DNA of 64,000 nt from Streptomyces sp. CCM_MD2014. Lineage in GTDB: Bacteria; Actinomycetota; Actinomycetes; Streptomycetales; Streptomycetaceae. The position numbers were made by a program, and so were the translations under genes. Numbering within the stretch: position 1 is the stretch's first letter; the number at the start of each line of letters is the position of its first letter. Shown piece by piece: positions 34,925 through 43,281 of the stretch. Under the pieces are notes generated by a model. It worked only from the letters and a program-made list of their open reading frames with translations, made no database searches and was not told the origin of the DNA. The stretch is from assembly GCF_000772045.1 (NCBI RefSeq), contig NZ_CP009754.1, forward strand, positions 2,976,001 to 3,040,000, written 5' to 3'.

Positions 34925-35734
34925 TCACTTCACGGCCAGCAGCAGGGTGTCCGACGGCGAGCACCACACCGGGCGCGCCTCGCCGAAGCCCTTGTCGCGC
35001 AGTACGCGCGCGTGCCACGCCGCCGGGGGCATGTCCCCGTCGGCGTGTTCGCCGTAGATCTCGAAGCGGCGGGCGGTGGGCCCGGCGAGCACGGGGTCCT
35101 TGCCGGCGAGCTGCCACCACTCGGACCAGTCCAGGGCGCCCTCGCCCTTGGCGGCGTCCATCCGTGAGTGCCGCTGGGCGCGCTCGGCCGCGTTGATCCG
35201 GGGCGTCGTGTCGTCGATCATGTGGTCCGCGTTCATGAAGACACCACCGTCGCGGACCAGCCCCGCGACCCGACCGTAGAGATCCGCGAGGGGTTCGGCG
35301 TGGAACCAGTGCAGGGCCGTGGCGGTCAGCACCGCGTCGTACGCGTCGTACGGCAGCTTCGCCGGCCAGTCGGGGTCCTTGAGGTCGGCGGTGACGAAGG
35401 AGACCCGGTCGTCGTCCGCGAAGGTGCCCTCGGCGATGGCGAGGAGCGCCGGGTCGAGGTCCACGCCGGTGCTGGTGGCCTGCGGGAACCGGGCGAGCAG
35501 CCGGGCCGTGATGGTGCCGGTGCCGCAGGCCAGGTCGAGGACGCGCGGCGCGGGGCCGACGAGCGCCTCGACCATGTCGAGCATGATCCGGAACCGTTCC
35601 TCGCGGTCCGGCATGTACCACTCCTGCTGCCGGTCCCAGCTCTCCTGCCAGGCCTGCCAGTCGGCACCCGCCGCCGCGGCCGTCGTTGTGGTCACCGTGG
35701 TCGCCGTAGTCGTCGTGGCGTCCGCGTCCGTCAT
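34925..35734 (-). CDS. Class I SAM-dependent methyltransferase
   Basis: This 269-residue protein has motif I VLDLACGTGTITARLL, a motif II-like VSFVTADL and the post-motif DAVLTATALHWF, as in trans-aconitate/ubiquinone-type methyltransferases. The first 20 residues are a Thr/Ala homopolymer-like stretch with no function evident. ATG at 35734 has GGAGGGG 4 nt upstream. The substrate is not predictable from sequence. Confidence 0.92.
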   Translation of the reverse strand: MTDADATTTTATTVTTTTAAAAGADWQAWQESWDRQQEWYMPDREERFRIMLDMVEALVGPAPRVLDLACGTGTITARLLARFPQATSTGVDLDPALLAIAEGTFADDDRVSFVTADLKDPDWPAKLPYDAYDAVLTATALHWFHAEPLADLYGRVAGLVRDGGVFMNADHMIDDTTPRINAAERAQRHSRMDAAKGEGALDWSEWWQLAGKDPVLAGPTARRFEIYGEHADGDMPPAAWHARVLRDKGFGEARPVWCSPSDTLLLAVK

Positions 35735-35832
35735 CGAGCCCCTCCATGCCTGCGTCACGTAATACCCTGGAAGCACGATCAGCCATTACTGGCCGCAGGC
35801 ACGACCCTAGAGCCCCTTCGTAAGGACTACAA

Positions 35833-36462
35833 GTGGAACTGGCCTATTACTCGGATTACGCCGTACGTCTCGTCAACACCGAGGAACCCTCGCGGGGCCA
35901 GGACTCCCTGACCTCGGTGGAGGCCGTCCGCGAACTCTTCGGCGCCAACCAGTCGGCGGCCCGCCGCGCGTCCGACGCCGACGTGACGCGGTTCCGCTCG
36001 GTCCGGGGACGGCTGCGCGCGGTCTTCGAGGCGGCCGACGGCGGCGACGAGACCCTCGCCGTGGACCTGCTGAACTCACTGCTCCTGGAGTTCCCGGTGA
36101 GCCCGCAGATCTCCGGGCACGACCAGCGCGCGGAGGACGGCAGCCCGCTGTGGCACATGCACCTGGCGGACCACCCCTCCAACGCGACGGCCGGTTTCGC
36201 GGCCATCGCCGCGATGGGCCTGGCCTTCCACCTCACCGAGTACGGCGTCGACCGGCTGGGCCTGTGCGAGGCGGCCCCGTGCCGCAACGCCTACCTGGAC
36301 ACCTCGACCAACCGCTCCCGGCGCTACTGCTCCGACCGCTGCGCCACCCGCGCCAACGTGGCGGCCTACCGCGCCCGCAAGCGCCTGGAGGCCGACCGGT
36401 CGGCCAGCACCGGCCTGACCGCCGACAGCGCCCAGCGGACCACGGAGAACGGCGAGCGCTGA
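35833..36462 (+). CDS. CGNR zinc-finger (ABATE domain) regulator
   Basis: This 209-residue protein has an N-terminal ABATE-type helical domain (LAYYSDYAVRLVNTEE) and a C-terminal treble-clef zinc finger, C(E)APC…RYCSDRCATRANVAAYRARK, a divergent CGNR form where CATR precedes N. Proteins of this family are putative stress-related transcription factors. The GTG start has AAGGAC about 8 nt upstream. The gene is divergent from the methyltransferase gene and convergent with sodX. Confidence 0.88.
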   Translation: MELAYYSDYAVRLVNTEEPSRGQDSLTSVEAVRELFGANQSAARRASDADVTRFRSVRGRLRAVFEAADGGDETLAVDLLNSLLLEFPVSPQISGHDQRAEDGSPLWHMHLADHPSNATAGFAAIAAMGLAFHLTEYGVDRLGLCEAAPCRNAYLDTSTNRSRRYCSDRCATRANVAAYRARKRLEADRSASTGLTADSAQRTTENGER

Positions 36463-36800
36463 CCCGCCCGCGGCCGGTACCGGAACCGGACCCTGCCCAG
36501 GACGAGGTCCTGCGGCACGACCCCGTAGTCGGTGCTGTCCCCGCCGGCGAAGGCGTTGTCCCCGAGCACCCACCAGCCCGTCCCGCGCCGTTCGGCCGCC
36601 CGCTTGACCACGAGCAGGTCCTGCTGGAAGGGGTGGCGCAGCACCACCACGTCCCCCGGCCGGACCCGCGCCCCCCAGTGCACCAGCAGCACGTCGCCGT
36701 GGTGCAGCGTGGGCACCATCGACGGCCCGGTCACCTCGGCCGGCCCGAAGGGCAGCGCCCCTCTGGCGCGCTCGGTCTCCTGCGACAGTTGCTCCGGCAT
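36366..36800 (-). CDS. sodX: SodX, nickel superoxide dismutase maturation protease
   Basis: This 144-residue S26 signal-peptidase-like protein is thought to remove the 14-residue leader of pro-SodN. The catalytic Ser is in VTGPSMVPTL and the Lys in LLVVKRA, with GWWVLGDNA as the third family box. The ATG has GGGAGGTG 7 nt upstream. Its 3' end overlaps the 3' end of the convergent CGNR gene by about 97 bp, longer than usual but with good coding features in both. It is divergent from sodN. Confidence 0.9.
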   Translation of the reverse strand: MPEQLSQETERARGALPFGPAEVTGPSMVPTLHHGDVLLVHWGARVRPGDVVVLRHPFQQDLLVVKRAAERRGTGWWVLGDNAFAGGDSTDYGVVPQDLVLGRVRFRYRPRAGQRSPFSVVRWALSAVRPVLADRSASRRLRAR

Positions 36801-36945
36801 CACCCGGCACCTCCCCGGTCTTTCCTCCACCAGTCTCAGTCTCACCCCGGACTTTTGTCCTAAGCCCACGGGGGCACTCGCGAAATCGGGTCTCCCAGGG
36901 AGTAATGTCCCCCCTGAGAAGACGATCACGAGGAAGGAACGCTTC

Positions 36946-37341
36946 ATGCTTTCCCGCCTGTTTGCCCCCAAGGTCACGGTCAGCGCCCACTGCGACCTGC
37001 CCTGCGGCGTGTACGACCCGGCCCAGGCCCGCATCGAGGCGGAGTCGGTGAAGGCCGTCCAGGAGAAGATGGCCGGCAACGACGACCCGCACTTCCAGAC
37101 GCGCGCCACGGTCATCAAGGAGCAGCGCGCCGAGCTCGCGAAGCACCACGTCTCCGTGCTGTGGAGCGACTACTTCAAGCCCCCGCACTTCGAGAAGTAC
37201 CCGGAGCTGCACCAGCTGGTCAACGACACCCTGAAGGCCCTGTCGGCCGCCAAGGGCTCGAAGGACCCGGCGACCGGTCAGAAGGCCCTGGACTACATCG
37301 CCCAGATCGACAAGATCTTCTGGGAGACCAAGAAGGCCTGA
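36946..37341 (+). CDS. sodN: Nickel superoxide dismutase precursor
   Basis: This 131-residue enzyme turns superoxide into oxygen and hydrogen peroxide. The 14-residue leader MLSRLFAPKVTVSA precedes the nickel hook HCDLPCGVY; after cleavage His1, Cys2 and Cys6 bind nickel. Length and sequence match the streptomycete enzyme. AGGAAGGAA lies 6 nt before the ATG. In S. coelicolor the gene is expressed when nickel is present, and its 3' UTR yields a small RNA acting on sodF. Confidence 0.98.
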   Translation: MLSRLFAPKVTVSAHCDLPCGVYDPAQARIEAESVKAVQEKMAGNDDPHFQTRATVIKEQRAELAKHHVSVLWSDYFKPPHFEKYPELHQLVNDTLKALSAAKGSKDPATGQKALDYIAQIDKIFWETKKA

Positions 37342-37435
37342 CGAAGGTCCACGCCCCGGGGCCGGCGATCGGTGCACCATCGCAGGCCGCAGGAGACCCC
37401 GAAGGGGCCCGGCCGTATCCCGGCCGGGCCCCTTC
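37342..37435 (+). ncRNA. Putative s-SodF-type small RNA from the sodN 3' UTR
   Basis: In S. coelicolor a small RNA processed from the sodN 3' UTR represses sodF when nickel is plentiful. Here a 94-nt 3' UTR ends in a strong terminator, the right size and position for the same RNA. Complementarity to sodF cannot be tested because sodF is not in the window; the 5' processing site is a guess. Confidence 0.5.
37401..37435 (+). terminator. Terminator of sodN
   Basis: Perfect 15-bp arms GAAGGGGCCCGGCCG and its complement enclose the 5-nt loop TATCC. Confidence 0.88.
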
Positions 37436-37484
37436 CGGTTGCCCCGGGGCAGGCGTCCTCTCCGCCCGGTGCCCGGTCGCTCCC

Positions 37485-37706
37485 TCAGGGCGTCTCCGCG
37501 GTCGCCCCTCGGCGGTGTCGCACCGGTTCGGTCGGCGCCCCGCCCTCGGCGGTCCGGGCGTTCGGCTCGGAACATGCCGTGCACTTCGGGTTGTGGCACG
37601 GACCGGGGGCCCACGTCGGGACCCACGCGCCCAGCGTCTTGTGGCGCCGGACGACTGCTTCGACTGGCTGTCCGCACTGGGGACAGACGTACGTGTCGCT
37701 GTCCAT
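37485..37706 (-). CDS. Small zinc-ribbon-like hypothetical protein
   Basis: This gene encodes 73 residues with two cysteine pairs, YVCPQCGQPV and PCHNPKCTAC, a likely zinc ribbon, followed by a disordered tail. A TAGCCT element lies 6 nt before the ATG, so the mRNA may be leaderless. No function can be assigned; short length and a lone gene position keep confidence moderate. Confidence 0.7.
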   Translation of the reverse strand: MDSDTYVCPQCGQPVEAVVRRHKTLGAWVPTWAPGPCHNPKCTACSEPNARTAEGGAPTEPVRHRRGATAETP

Positions 37707-37776
37707 ACCCCCAGGCTAGGCCGAATGGCGGCTCAGCGCTTCCGGTGGTACGTGCGGATTGAGCGCGGTTGAGCGA

Positions 37777-38403
37777 TCAACGGATCCGGGGCTCGCGCCA
37801 CATGGGCCACATCCGGGGGCCGTCCGGCAGATCGAGGGCCCGTCCCGTGAACTCGAAGCCGAGGCGTTCGTACAGCACCTTTCCCCGGGCGCTGCTCGCC
37901 TCCAGGTAGGCGGGCAGGCCCTCGCGGTCGCAGCGGTCCAGGACGCTCTCGATCAACGCGGTGCCCAGCCCCTCGCCCTGCCGTTCGGGGACGACACCGA
38001 TCATCCACAGGTACTCGTGGGCGCGGCCCGAGGGGTGGATGCCGTCCGTCAGCCGGGCTATCGACTCCACGCGCTCGTTCTCCGGGTCGACGGCCTCGCG
38101 GATCCGCGCGGGTATGTCCTCGCCCTCGTCCCCGGACCCGTCGTCCGGTTCGTCACCCGCATGCCCGTCGGCCGGTACGGACAGCCACAGCGCGCAGGCG
38201 GCACCGTCCTCGGTGAGGTCGATGCGCCCGTCGGCGAGGACGGCGTCGGTGAACGCGGCCATGAGCCGGTGGTGCGTCCGGCGACGGTACTCCTGGCCCG
38301 GGAAGACCCAACTGCTCACCGGATCGTTCTGGAAGGCCTCGTCCAGCAGCCGGACGACCAGCGCCCGGTCGTCCTCGCCCGCCGTCCGGATCAGCACACC
38401 CAT
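37777..38403 (-). CDS. GNAT family N-acetyltransferase
   Basis: This 208-residue protein has the GNAT fold: RTAGEDDRALVVRLLDEAF at the start, the acetyl-CoA motif WMIGVVPERQGEGLGTALIESVL and LEASSARGKVLYERLGFEF near the end. An acidic insert (about residues 78-100) is unusual. ATG has AAGGGG 6 nt upstream. The substrate is unknown. Confidence 0.93.
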   Translation of the reverse strand: MGVLIRTAGEDDRALVVRLLDEAFQNDPVSSWVFPGQEYRRRTHHRLMAAFTDAVLADGRIDLTEDGAACALWLSVPADGHAGDEPDDGSGDEGEDIPARIREAVDPENERVESIARLTDGIHPSGRAHEYLWMIGVVPERQGEGLGTALIESVLDRCDREGLPAYLEASSARGKVLYERLGFEFTGRALDLPDGPRMWPMWREPRIR

Positions 38404-38489
38404 ACCCAGCCCCTTCGACTCAACTTCGCTCGCACGTACGGCGGTTGAGCCTATCCGGTGACTCCGCGCGCCCGGCCGGAGAGACAGGA

Positions 38490-38528
38490 GGCGGGCCCCG
38501 CACACCGTGGGGAAGTGCGGGACCCGCC
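38490..38528 (-). terminator. Terminator of the encapsulin operon
   Basis: A 14-bp stem with one mismatch (GGCGGGCCCCGCAC/GTGCGGGACCCGCC) closes an 11-nt loop, about 90 nt after the polyprenyl transferase stop. Confidence 0.7.
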
Positions 38529-38618
38529 GGTCCGGAGCCGGCGGCGGTGCGGCCGTACGTCGGTCAGGTGCCGTACGGCCCTGCACGGGCTCCGGGGTCT
38601 TGCGCGGCCGGGTGGCCG

Positions 38619-39782
38619 TCAGGTGCTGCGCCGGGTCACGAACTCGGCCAGCGCGAGCAGACCGCCCGCCGCCTCCGGGTCGGGTACGGCACGGGCCAGC
38701 TCCTGCATGGCCCTCGCCATCCGGTCGGCCGCCTGGGCCTGCGCCCAGTCCCGGCCGCCCGCCCGCTCCACGGCCAGGGCGGTGCGCTCCAGGTCCTCCT
38801 TGTCCTTGTCGTACGGCGCCGCGTACAGCTCGGCGAGTTCGGCTGCGGCCGGGGAGCCGGAGGTGAGGGCGGCGACCACCGGCAGCGACTTCTTGCGGGC
38901 GGCCAGGTCCGCACCGGCCGGCTTGCCGGTGTGGCGCGGGTCGCCCCATATGCCGATGACGTCGTCGATGAGCTGGAAGGCCAGCCCGGCCTCGCGGCCG
39001 AAGGCGTCCAGGGCCTCGACGTCCTCCGCGGCGGCACCCGCGTACAGCGCGCCGAGGGCACAGGCGCAGCCCAGCAGTGCCCCCGTCTTCGCCTCGGCCA
39101 TGGCGAGCGTCTCGTCGAGGGTGACCTGGCCCGGCGGACGCCCTTCCATGGCCGTGTCCGCGTGCTGGCCCTCGCACAGCTCCATGACGCAGTCCGCGAG
39201 CCGGGCGGCCGCCGCCGCGGACGCCGGGTGCGGGTCCGCGGCGAGCAGCCGCAGGGCGAGCGCCTGAAGGGCGTCCCCGGCCAGGATCGCGTCGGCGTCG
39301 CCGAACACGGCCCACGCGGTCGGCCGGTGACGGCGGGTGGCGTCCCGGTCCATCACGTCGTCGTGCAGCAGGGTGAAGTTGTGGACCAGTTCCACCGCTG
39401 CCGCGGCCCGGCCGGCCGCCGCACGGGCCGCCGGCCCGCCGAGCGCGGTCGCCGCGGTGAGGACGAGCGCGGGGCGGATCGCCTTTCCCGCGTTGCCCGT
39501 CGCGGGCGTGCCGTCCGCGTGCTGCCAGCCGAAGTGGTAGAGCGCGATCCGGCGCATCCGGTCGGGCAGCGAGGCGATGGCGGAGCGCAGTTCGGGGTCG
39601 ACCGACGCGCGTGACTCCCTCAGGAGCACGGCCGCCTCGTGTCCTTCCGCCACCGGCCCCTGCCCCTGCCCCCCTGACGACTCCCCCGGCTCGTTGTCCC
39701 GCTGTGTGCCGATGGGTCCGTGCGTTTCCGGCGTTCCGGTGGAACGGCGCGTCACGGTGGCACCGCTCCCGATCTCCGTCAT
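38619..39782 (-). CDS. Polyprenyl transferase, family 2 encapsulin cargo
   Basis: This 387-residue enzyme is a trans-isoprenyl diphosphate synthase. The first Asp-rich motif is LLHDDVMDRD (DD at 141-142) and the second LIDDVIGIWGD (DD at 273-274); GKAIRPALVL is the substrate Lys/Arg box. The first 48 residues (Gly/Ser/Thr/Glu-rich) are disordered and longer than in free enzymes, as expected for the loading domain that targets cargo into family 2 encapsulins. The shell protein gene lies 85 bp upstream on the same strand. The chain length of its product is unknown. Confidence 0.92.
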   Translation of the reverse strand: MTEIGSGATVTRRSTGTPETHGPIGTQRDNEPGESSGGQGQGPVAEGHEAAVLLRESRASVDPELRSAIASLPDRMRRIALYHFGWQHADGTPATGNAGKAIRPALVLTAATALGGPAARAAAGRAAAAVELVHNFTLLHDDVMDRDATRRHRPTAWAVFGDADAILAGDALQALALRLLAADPHPASAAAAARLADCVMELCEGQHADTAMEGRPPGQVTLDETLAMAEAKTGALLGCACALGALYAGAAAEDVEALDAFGREAGLAFQLIDDVIGIWGDPRHTGKPAGADLAARKKSLPVVAALTSGSPAAAELAELYAAPYDKDKEDLERTALAVERAGGRDWAQAQAADRMARAMQELARAVPDPEAAGGLLALAEFVTRRST

Positions 39783-39867
39783 GGACTCACCTTCCCCCTG
39801 GGCCCGTCCGTACCCCCGGGGTGTACCCGCCCCGAGGGGCGGGAACACGGCGTTGCGGACAGTGGCG

Positions 39868-41274
39868 TCACTGCCAGCGGCCGATCTCGACGTTCTCCAG
39901 GACGCCGAGCGCGTCCGGCACGAGGACCGCGGCCGAGTAGTAGGTCGTGACCAGGTACTTGATGACGGCCTGTTCGTTGATGCCCATGAAACGCACCGAC
40001 AGACTCGGCTCGATCTCGTCGGGGATGCCGGTGGCCCGCAGACCGATGACGCCCTGGTCCTGCTCGCCGGTACGCATCGCGATGATCGAGGACGTGCGGG
40101 CCTCGGTGACCGGGATCTTGTTGCACGGGTAGATCGGCACACCGCGCCAGGTCGGGATGCGGTTCCCGGCGATGTCGATCGTCTCCGGGACGAGTCCGCG
40201 CTTGTTCAGCTCGCGGCCGATGGCGGCGATGGCCCGCGGGTGGGCGAGGAGCAGCTTGGTGCCGCGCCGGCGGCTGAGCAGTTCGTCGAGGTCGTCCGGG
40301 CCGGGCACGCCGTCGTGCGGCTGGATGCGCTGGTCGTACTCGCAGTTGTGCAGCAGGCCGAACTCACGGTTGTTGATGAGTTCGTGCTCCTGACGCTCCT
40401 TCAGCGCCTCGACCGTCAGCCGGATCTGCTGCTCGGTCTGGTTCATCGGCTGGTTGTACAGGTCGGCCACGCGCGAGTGGATGCGCAGCACCGTCTGGGC
40501 GACGCTCAGTTCGTACTCGCGGGGCCGGGCCTCGTAGTCGACGAAGGTGTGCGGGATGTCCGGCTCGCCGCTGTGACCGGCGGAGAGGTCGATCTCCTTC
40601 TCACCGTGCTTGTTGGTGCGCTGCTCCGGGATCGCGCGCCGCTGCTCCAGGTGCTCGCGCAGGGAGTCGGCGCGCTCCGCCACCTGCTCCACCTCCTGGC
40701 GGGGCAGCACGAGCACCGTGCAGGCGGTCACCGTGCGGGCGGTGTACTCCCAGATGGCGTCCCCGTCGAGCAGCGCCTGGTCGCCGAAGTAGGCGCCGTC
40801 GGCGAGAACGCCGAGCACCGCGTCGTCGCCGTAGGGACCGGTACCGACCTTCTCGACCTTGCCGTGCGCCAGCAGGTAGACCTCGTCGGCACGGCCGCCG
40901 AACGAGGCGATCACCTCACCGGGACCGAACTCCCGCTGCTCGCAGCGCTGCGCGAGCTCCGACAGGACCTCCTCGTCCTCGTACGAGCGCAGGGCCGGCA
41001 GCTCACCCAGCTCGGCGGGGATGACCTCGACGCGGTCTCCGGTCTTCACGAACGTCACGCGGCCGTCGCCGACGGCGAAGGTCAGACGCCGGTTCACCCG
41101 GTACGTGCCGCCCTGAATGTCCACCCAGGGGAGCGTGCGCAGCAGCCAGCGCGAGCTGATCTCCTGCATCTGAGGAACGGATTTGGTGGTGGTGGCCAGG
41201 TTCCGCGCGGCCGCCGTGCCGAGGCTCTGCTGCGGCCTGGTCTGCTCGGTGCGGACCTCTTCGCCTACCGACAT
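39868..41274 (-). CDS. eshA: Family 2B encapsulin shell protein (EshA type)
   Basis: This 468-residue protein matches EshA. It has an HK97-fold encapsulin body with an inserted cyclic-nucleotide-binding-like domain (about 93-200: [29 protein letters not shown], cited by its ends, and AYFGDQALL). The encapsulin part follows ([64 protein letters not shown], each an excerpt). EshA affects antibiotic production and ppGpp levels in S. coelicolor. Family 2B shells enclose terpene cyclase or polyprenyl transferase; the latter is encoded next. ATG at 41274 has GGGAGGG about 9 nt upstream. Confidence 0.93.
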   Translation of the reverse strand: MSVGEEVRTEQTRPQQSLGTAAARNLATTTKSVPQMQEISSRWLLRTLPWVDIQGGTYRVNRRLTFAVGDGRVTFVKTGDRVEVIPAELGELPALRSYEDEEVLSELAQRCEQREFGPGEVIASFGGRADEVYLLAHGKVEKVGTGPYGDDAVLGVLADGAYFGDQALLDGDAIWEYTARTVTACTVLVLPRQEVEQVAERADSLREHLEQRRAIPEQRTNKHGEKEIDLSAGHSGEPDIPHTFVDYEARPREYELSVAQTVLRIHSRVADLYNQPMNQTEQQIRLTVEALKERQEHELINNREFGLLHNCEYDQRIQPHDGVPGPDDLDELLSRRRGTKLLLAHPRAIAAIGRELNKRGLVPETIDIAGNRIPTWRGVPIYPCNKIPVTEARTSSIIAMRTGEQDQGVIGLRATGIPDEIEPSLSVRFMGINEQAVIKYLVTTYYSAAVLVPDALGVLENVEIGRWQ

Positions 41275-41621
41275 AAGGAATTGCCCTCCCGGTCATGCCG
41301 GACGACTGCGCCCGGCATCGATGTGCGTGGACCAGCCTTCCTCACGGAGCGTGCCGGTGCTATTACACGAAAGAGCGGGAATGGATCACGCGCGGCCGGG
41401 GCAGATATGGGGGCTTGTTCGGCGTCCGGGTGACAAGTCCGGCGCGGAGCCGCCCACTTCGGCGGCTCCGCGCCGGGACGGGAGTGTCCGAAACCGCTCG
41501 CACACGGGCCGAACACGGAACGGCCGGAGCGAACAAGCAATAGGAGGCACTCCGTTTCGGTACAAGCTCCGTACGAGGCGGTCGCGTCGGGCGGTCGTCG
41601 CGCAGCGCGAAGGAGCCGGCC
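41275..41621. other. Divergent region between eshA and the amidase gene
   Basis: It contains a strong hairpin and a possible eshA promoter (minus strand, -10 TAATAG at 41360-41365, weak -35). No coding sequence is seen. Confidence 0.55.
41441..41474. terminator. Strong hairpin in the eshA/amidase gap
   Basis: A perfect 14-bp stem (GGCGCGGAGCCGCC and its complement) has a 6-nt loop. As no gene ends here, it may be an attenuator or an insulator between the divergent transcripts. Confidence 0.6.
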
Positions 41622-42212
41622 GTGGCCTCACCCATGTCCGCGAGCAGTTTCCTCAAGGCACTGAAGGCCGAGGGCCTCACCGTCGTCGAGGTCGGTGACT
41701 GGCGGGAGCACAACCGCAACCACAAGGGGCCCTGGGGGCCCGTGCACGGTGTGATGATCCACCACACGGCCACCAGCGGCAGCGCGCGGACGGTGGACGT
41801 CTGCCGCAAGGGCCACGAGACTCTGTCCGGCCCGCTGTGCCACGGGGTCGTCACCAAGGACGGCCGGGTCCATCTGGTCGGGTACGGCCGCGCCAACCAC
41901 GCCGGCCCGGGCGACGACGACGTCCTGCGCGCGGTGATCGCCCAGAAGGCGCTGCCCCGGGACAACGAGGCAGGCACCGACGGCAACCGGCACTTCTACG
42001 GCTTCGAGTGCGAAAACCTCGGCGACGGCGACGATCCGTGGCCGGCGGCGCAACTGGAGGCGATCGAGCGGGCCGCCGCGGCCGTGTGCCGCCACCACGG
42101 CTGGAACGAGCGGTCCGTCATCGGCCACCTGGAGTGGCAGCCGGGGAAGGTGGATCCGCGCGGGTTCACGATGGACTCCATGCGGGAGCGGATCCGCGAC
42201 CGGCTGAAGTGA
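41622..42212 (+). CDS. N-acetylmuramoyl-L-alanine amidase (PGRP-like)
   Basis: This 196-residue Amidase_2 enzyme has the zinc ligands in GVMIHHTAT (His) and SVIGHLEWQPGKVDP, with HFYGFECEN between. It would cut the peptide from muramic acid in peptidoglycan. No signal peptide is visible, so it either acts inside the cell or leaves by another route. GTG at 41622 has AAGGAG 6 nt upstream; an internal ATG follows 4 codons later. Confidence 0.9.
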   Translation: MASPMSASSFLKALKAEGLTVVEVGDWREHNRNHKGPWGPVHGVMIHHTATSGSARTVDVCRKGHETLSGPLCHGVVTKDGRVHLVGYGRANHAGPGDDDVLRAVIAQKALPRDNEAGTDGNRHFYGFECENLGDGDDPWPAAQLEAIERAAAAVCRHHGWNERSVIGHLEWQPGKVDPRGFTMDSMRERIRDRLK

Positions 42213-42235
42213 CCGAGGACCGCCCGAAGTGGTCC

Positions 42236-42305
42236 GGGACCGGCCGACGCGAGGCGTTCGCCGCGGCCGAACCCGGGGACCGGCGGACGCGAGGTGTTCG
42301 CCGCG
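42236..42305. repeat. Two 30-bp direct repeats 40 bp apart
   Basis: Copies at 42236-42265 and 42276-42305 differ at two positions (both contain GACGCGAGG and TTCGCCGCG). They lie directly upstream of the PLP enzyme start and may act in its control. Confidence 0.75.
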
Positions 42306-42328
42306 CGCGGTGGCGTGACAATGGCGGG

Positions 42329-43237
42329 GTGACCGGCACCGACACCCGCGACCTCGCCGCCCTGCGGCCCCGTCTGCCCTCTCCCCTGCGGGAGGTGGCG
42401 GACGGACGCTTCGAGCGGCACGGTGTCCGGTTGCTGCTCAAGCGGGACGATCTGATCCACCCCGAACTGGTCGGCAACAAATGGCGCAAACTGGCGCCGA
42501 ATCTCGCCGCGGCGGACGGCCGTACGGTCGTCACGTTCGGCGGCGCCTACTCCAACCACCTGCGGGCCACGGCTGCCGCCGGGCGCCTGCTGGGGCTGCC
42601 CACGGTGGGTGTCGTCCGCGGTCAGGAACTGGCGGACCTGCCGCTCAACCCCTCGCTGGCCCGGTGCGCAGCCGACGGCATGCGGCTGCGCTTCGTCGAC
42701 CGCTCGACGTACCGCCGCAAGGCCGAACCGGAGACCCTGGCCGCCCTGCTGCGCGCGGTGGAGGCCGAGGACGCCGTCGTCGTCCCCGAGGGCGGCAGCA
42801 ACGCCCGGGCCGTCCGCGGCTGCCGCGCCCTGGGCGAGGAGCTGGGCGAACACGCCGACGTGGCCGCCCTCGCCTGCGGCACCGGCGGCACGCTGGCGGG
42901 GCTGGCCGCCGGGCTCCCTCCGGGGCGGCGGGCCCTCGGCATACCCGTGCTCAAGGGCGGTTTCCTGGAGGACGACATACGGCGGCTCCAGCAACGCGCG
43001 TTCGGCGGGCACCGCGGCACCTGGAGCCTGGACGACCGCTTCCACCACGGCGGCTACGCCCGCACGACGCCCGGCCTCGACGCCTTCGCCGAGGACTTCG
43101 AGCAGCGCCACGGCCTGGCAGTCGAGCGCGTCTACGTCGCCAAGCTGCTGTACGCCCTGCTCGCGCTCACCGAGGAGGGCGCCTTCCCGCGCGGGACGAC
43201 CCTGGCGGCGGTCGTCACCGGCCGCCCCTTTCCCTAG
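42329..43237 (+). CDS. PLP-dependent D-cysteine desulfhydrase/ACC deaminase family enzyme
   Basis: This 302-residue fold-type II PLP enzyme has the catalytic lysine in LVGNKWRKL, the substrate loop TFGGAYSNHLRATAAA, and the phosphate-binding ACGTGGTLAGL. This is the DcyD/ACC deaminase branch; the two activities cannot be told apart by eye. GTG at 42329 has no ribosome site; a GACAAT element 6 nt before it suggests a leaderless transcript. Confidence 0.9.
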   Translation: MTGTDTRDLAALRPRLPSPLREVADGRFERHGVRLLLKRDDLIHPELVGNKWRKLAPNLAAADGRTVVTFGGAYSNHLRATAAAGRLLGLPTVGVVRGQELADLPLNPSLARCAADGMRLRFVDRSTYRRKAEPETLAALLRAVEAEDAVVVPEGGSNARAVRGCRALGEELGEHADVAALACGTGGTLAGLAAGLPPGRRALGIPVLKGGFLEDDIRRLQQRAFGGHRGTWSLDDRFHHGGYARTTPGLDAFAEDFEQRHGLAVERVYVAKLLYALLALTEEGAFPRGTTLAAVVTGRPFP

Positions 43238-43281
43238 GGCCTGCCCCTTCCCCCAGCGCCTGCCCGGGCCGGAGCGCCGGC

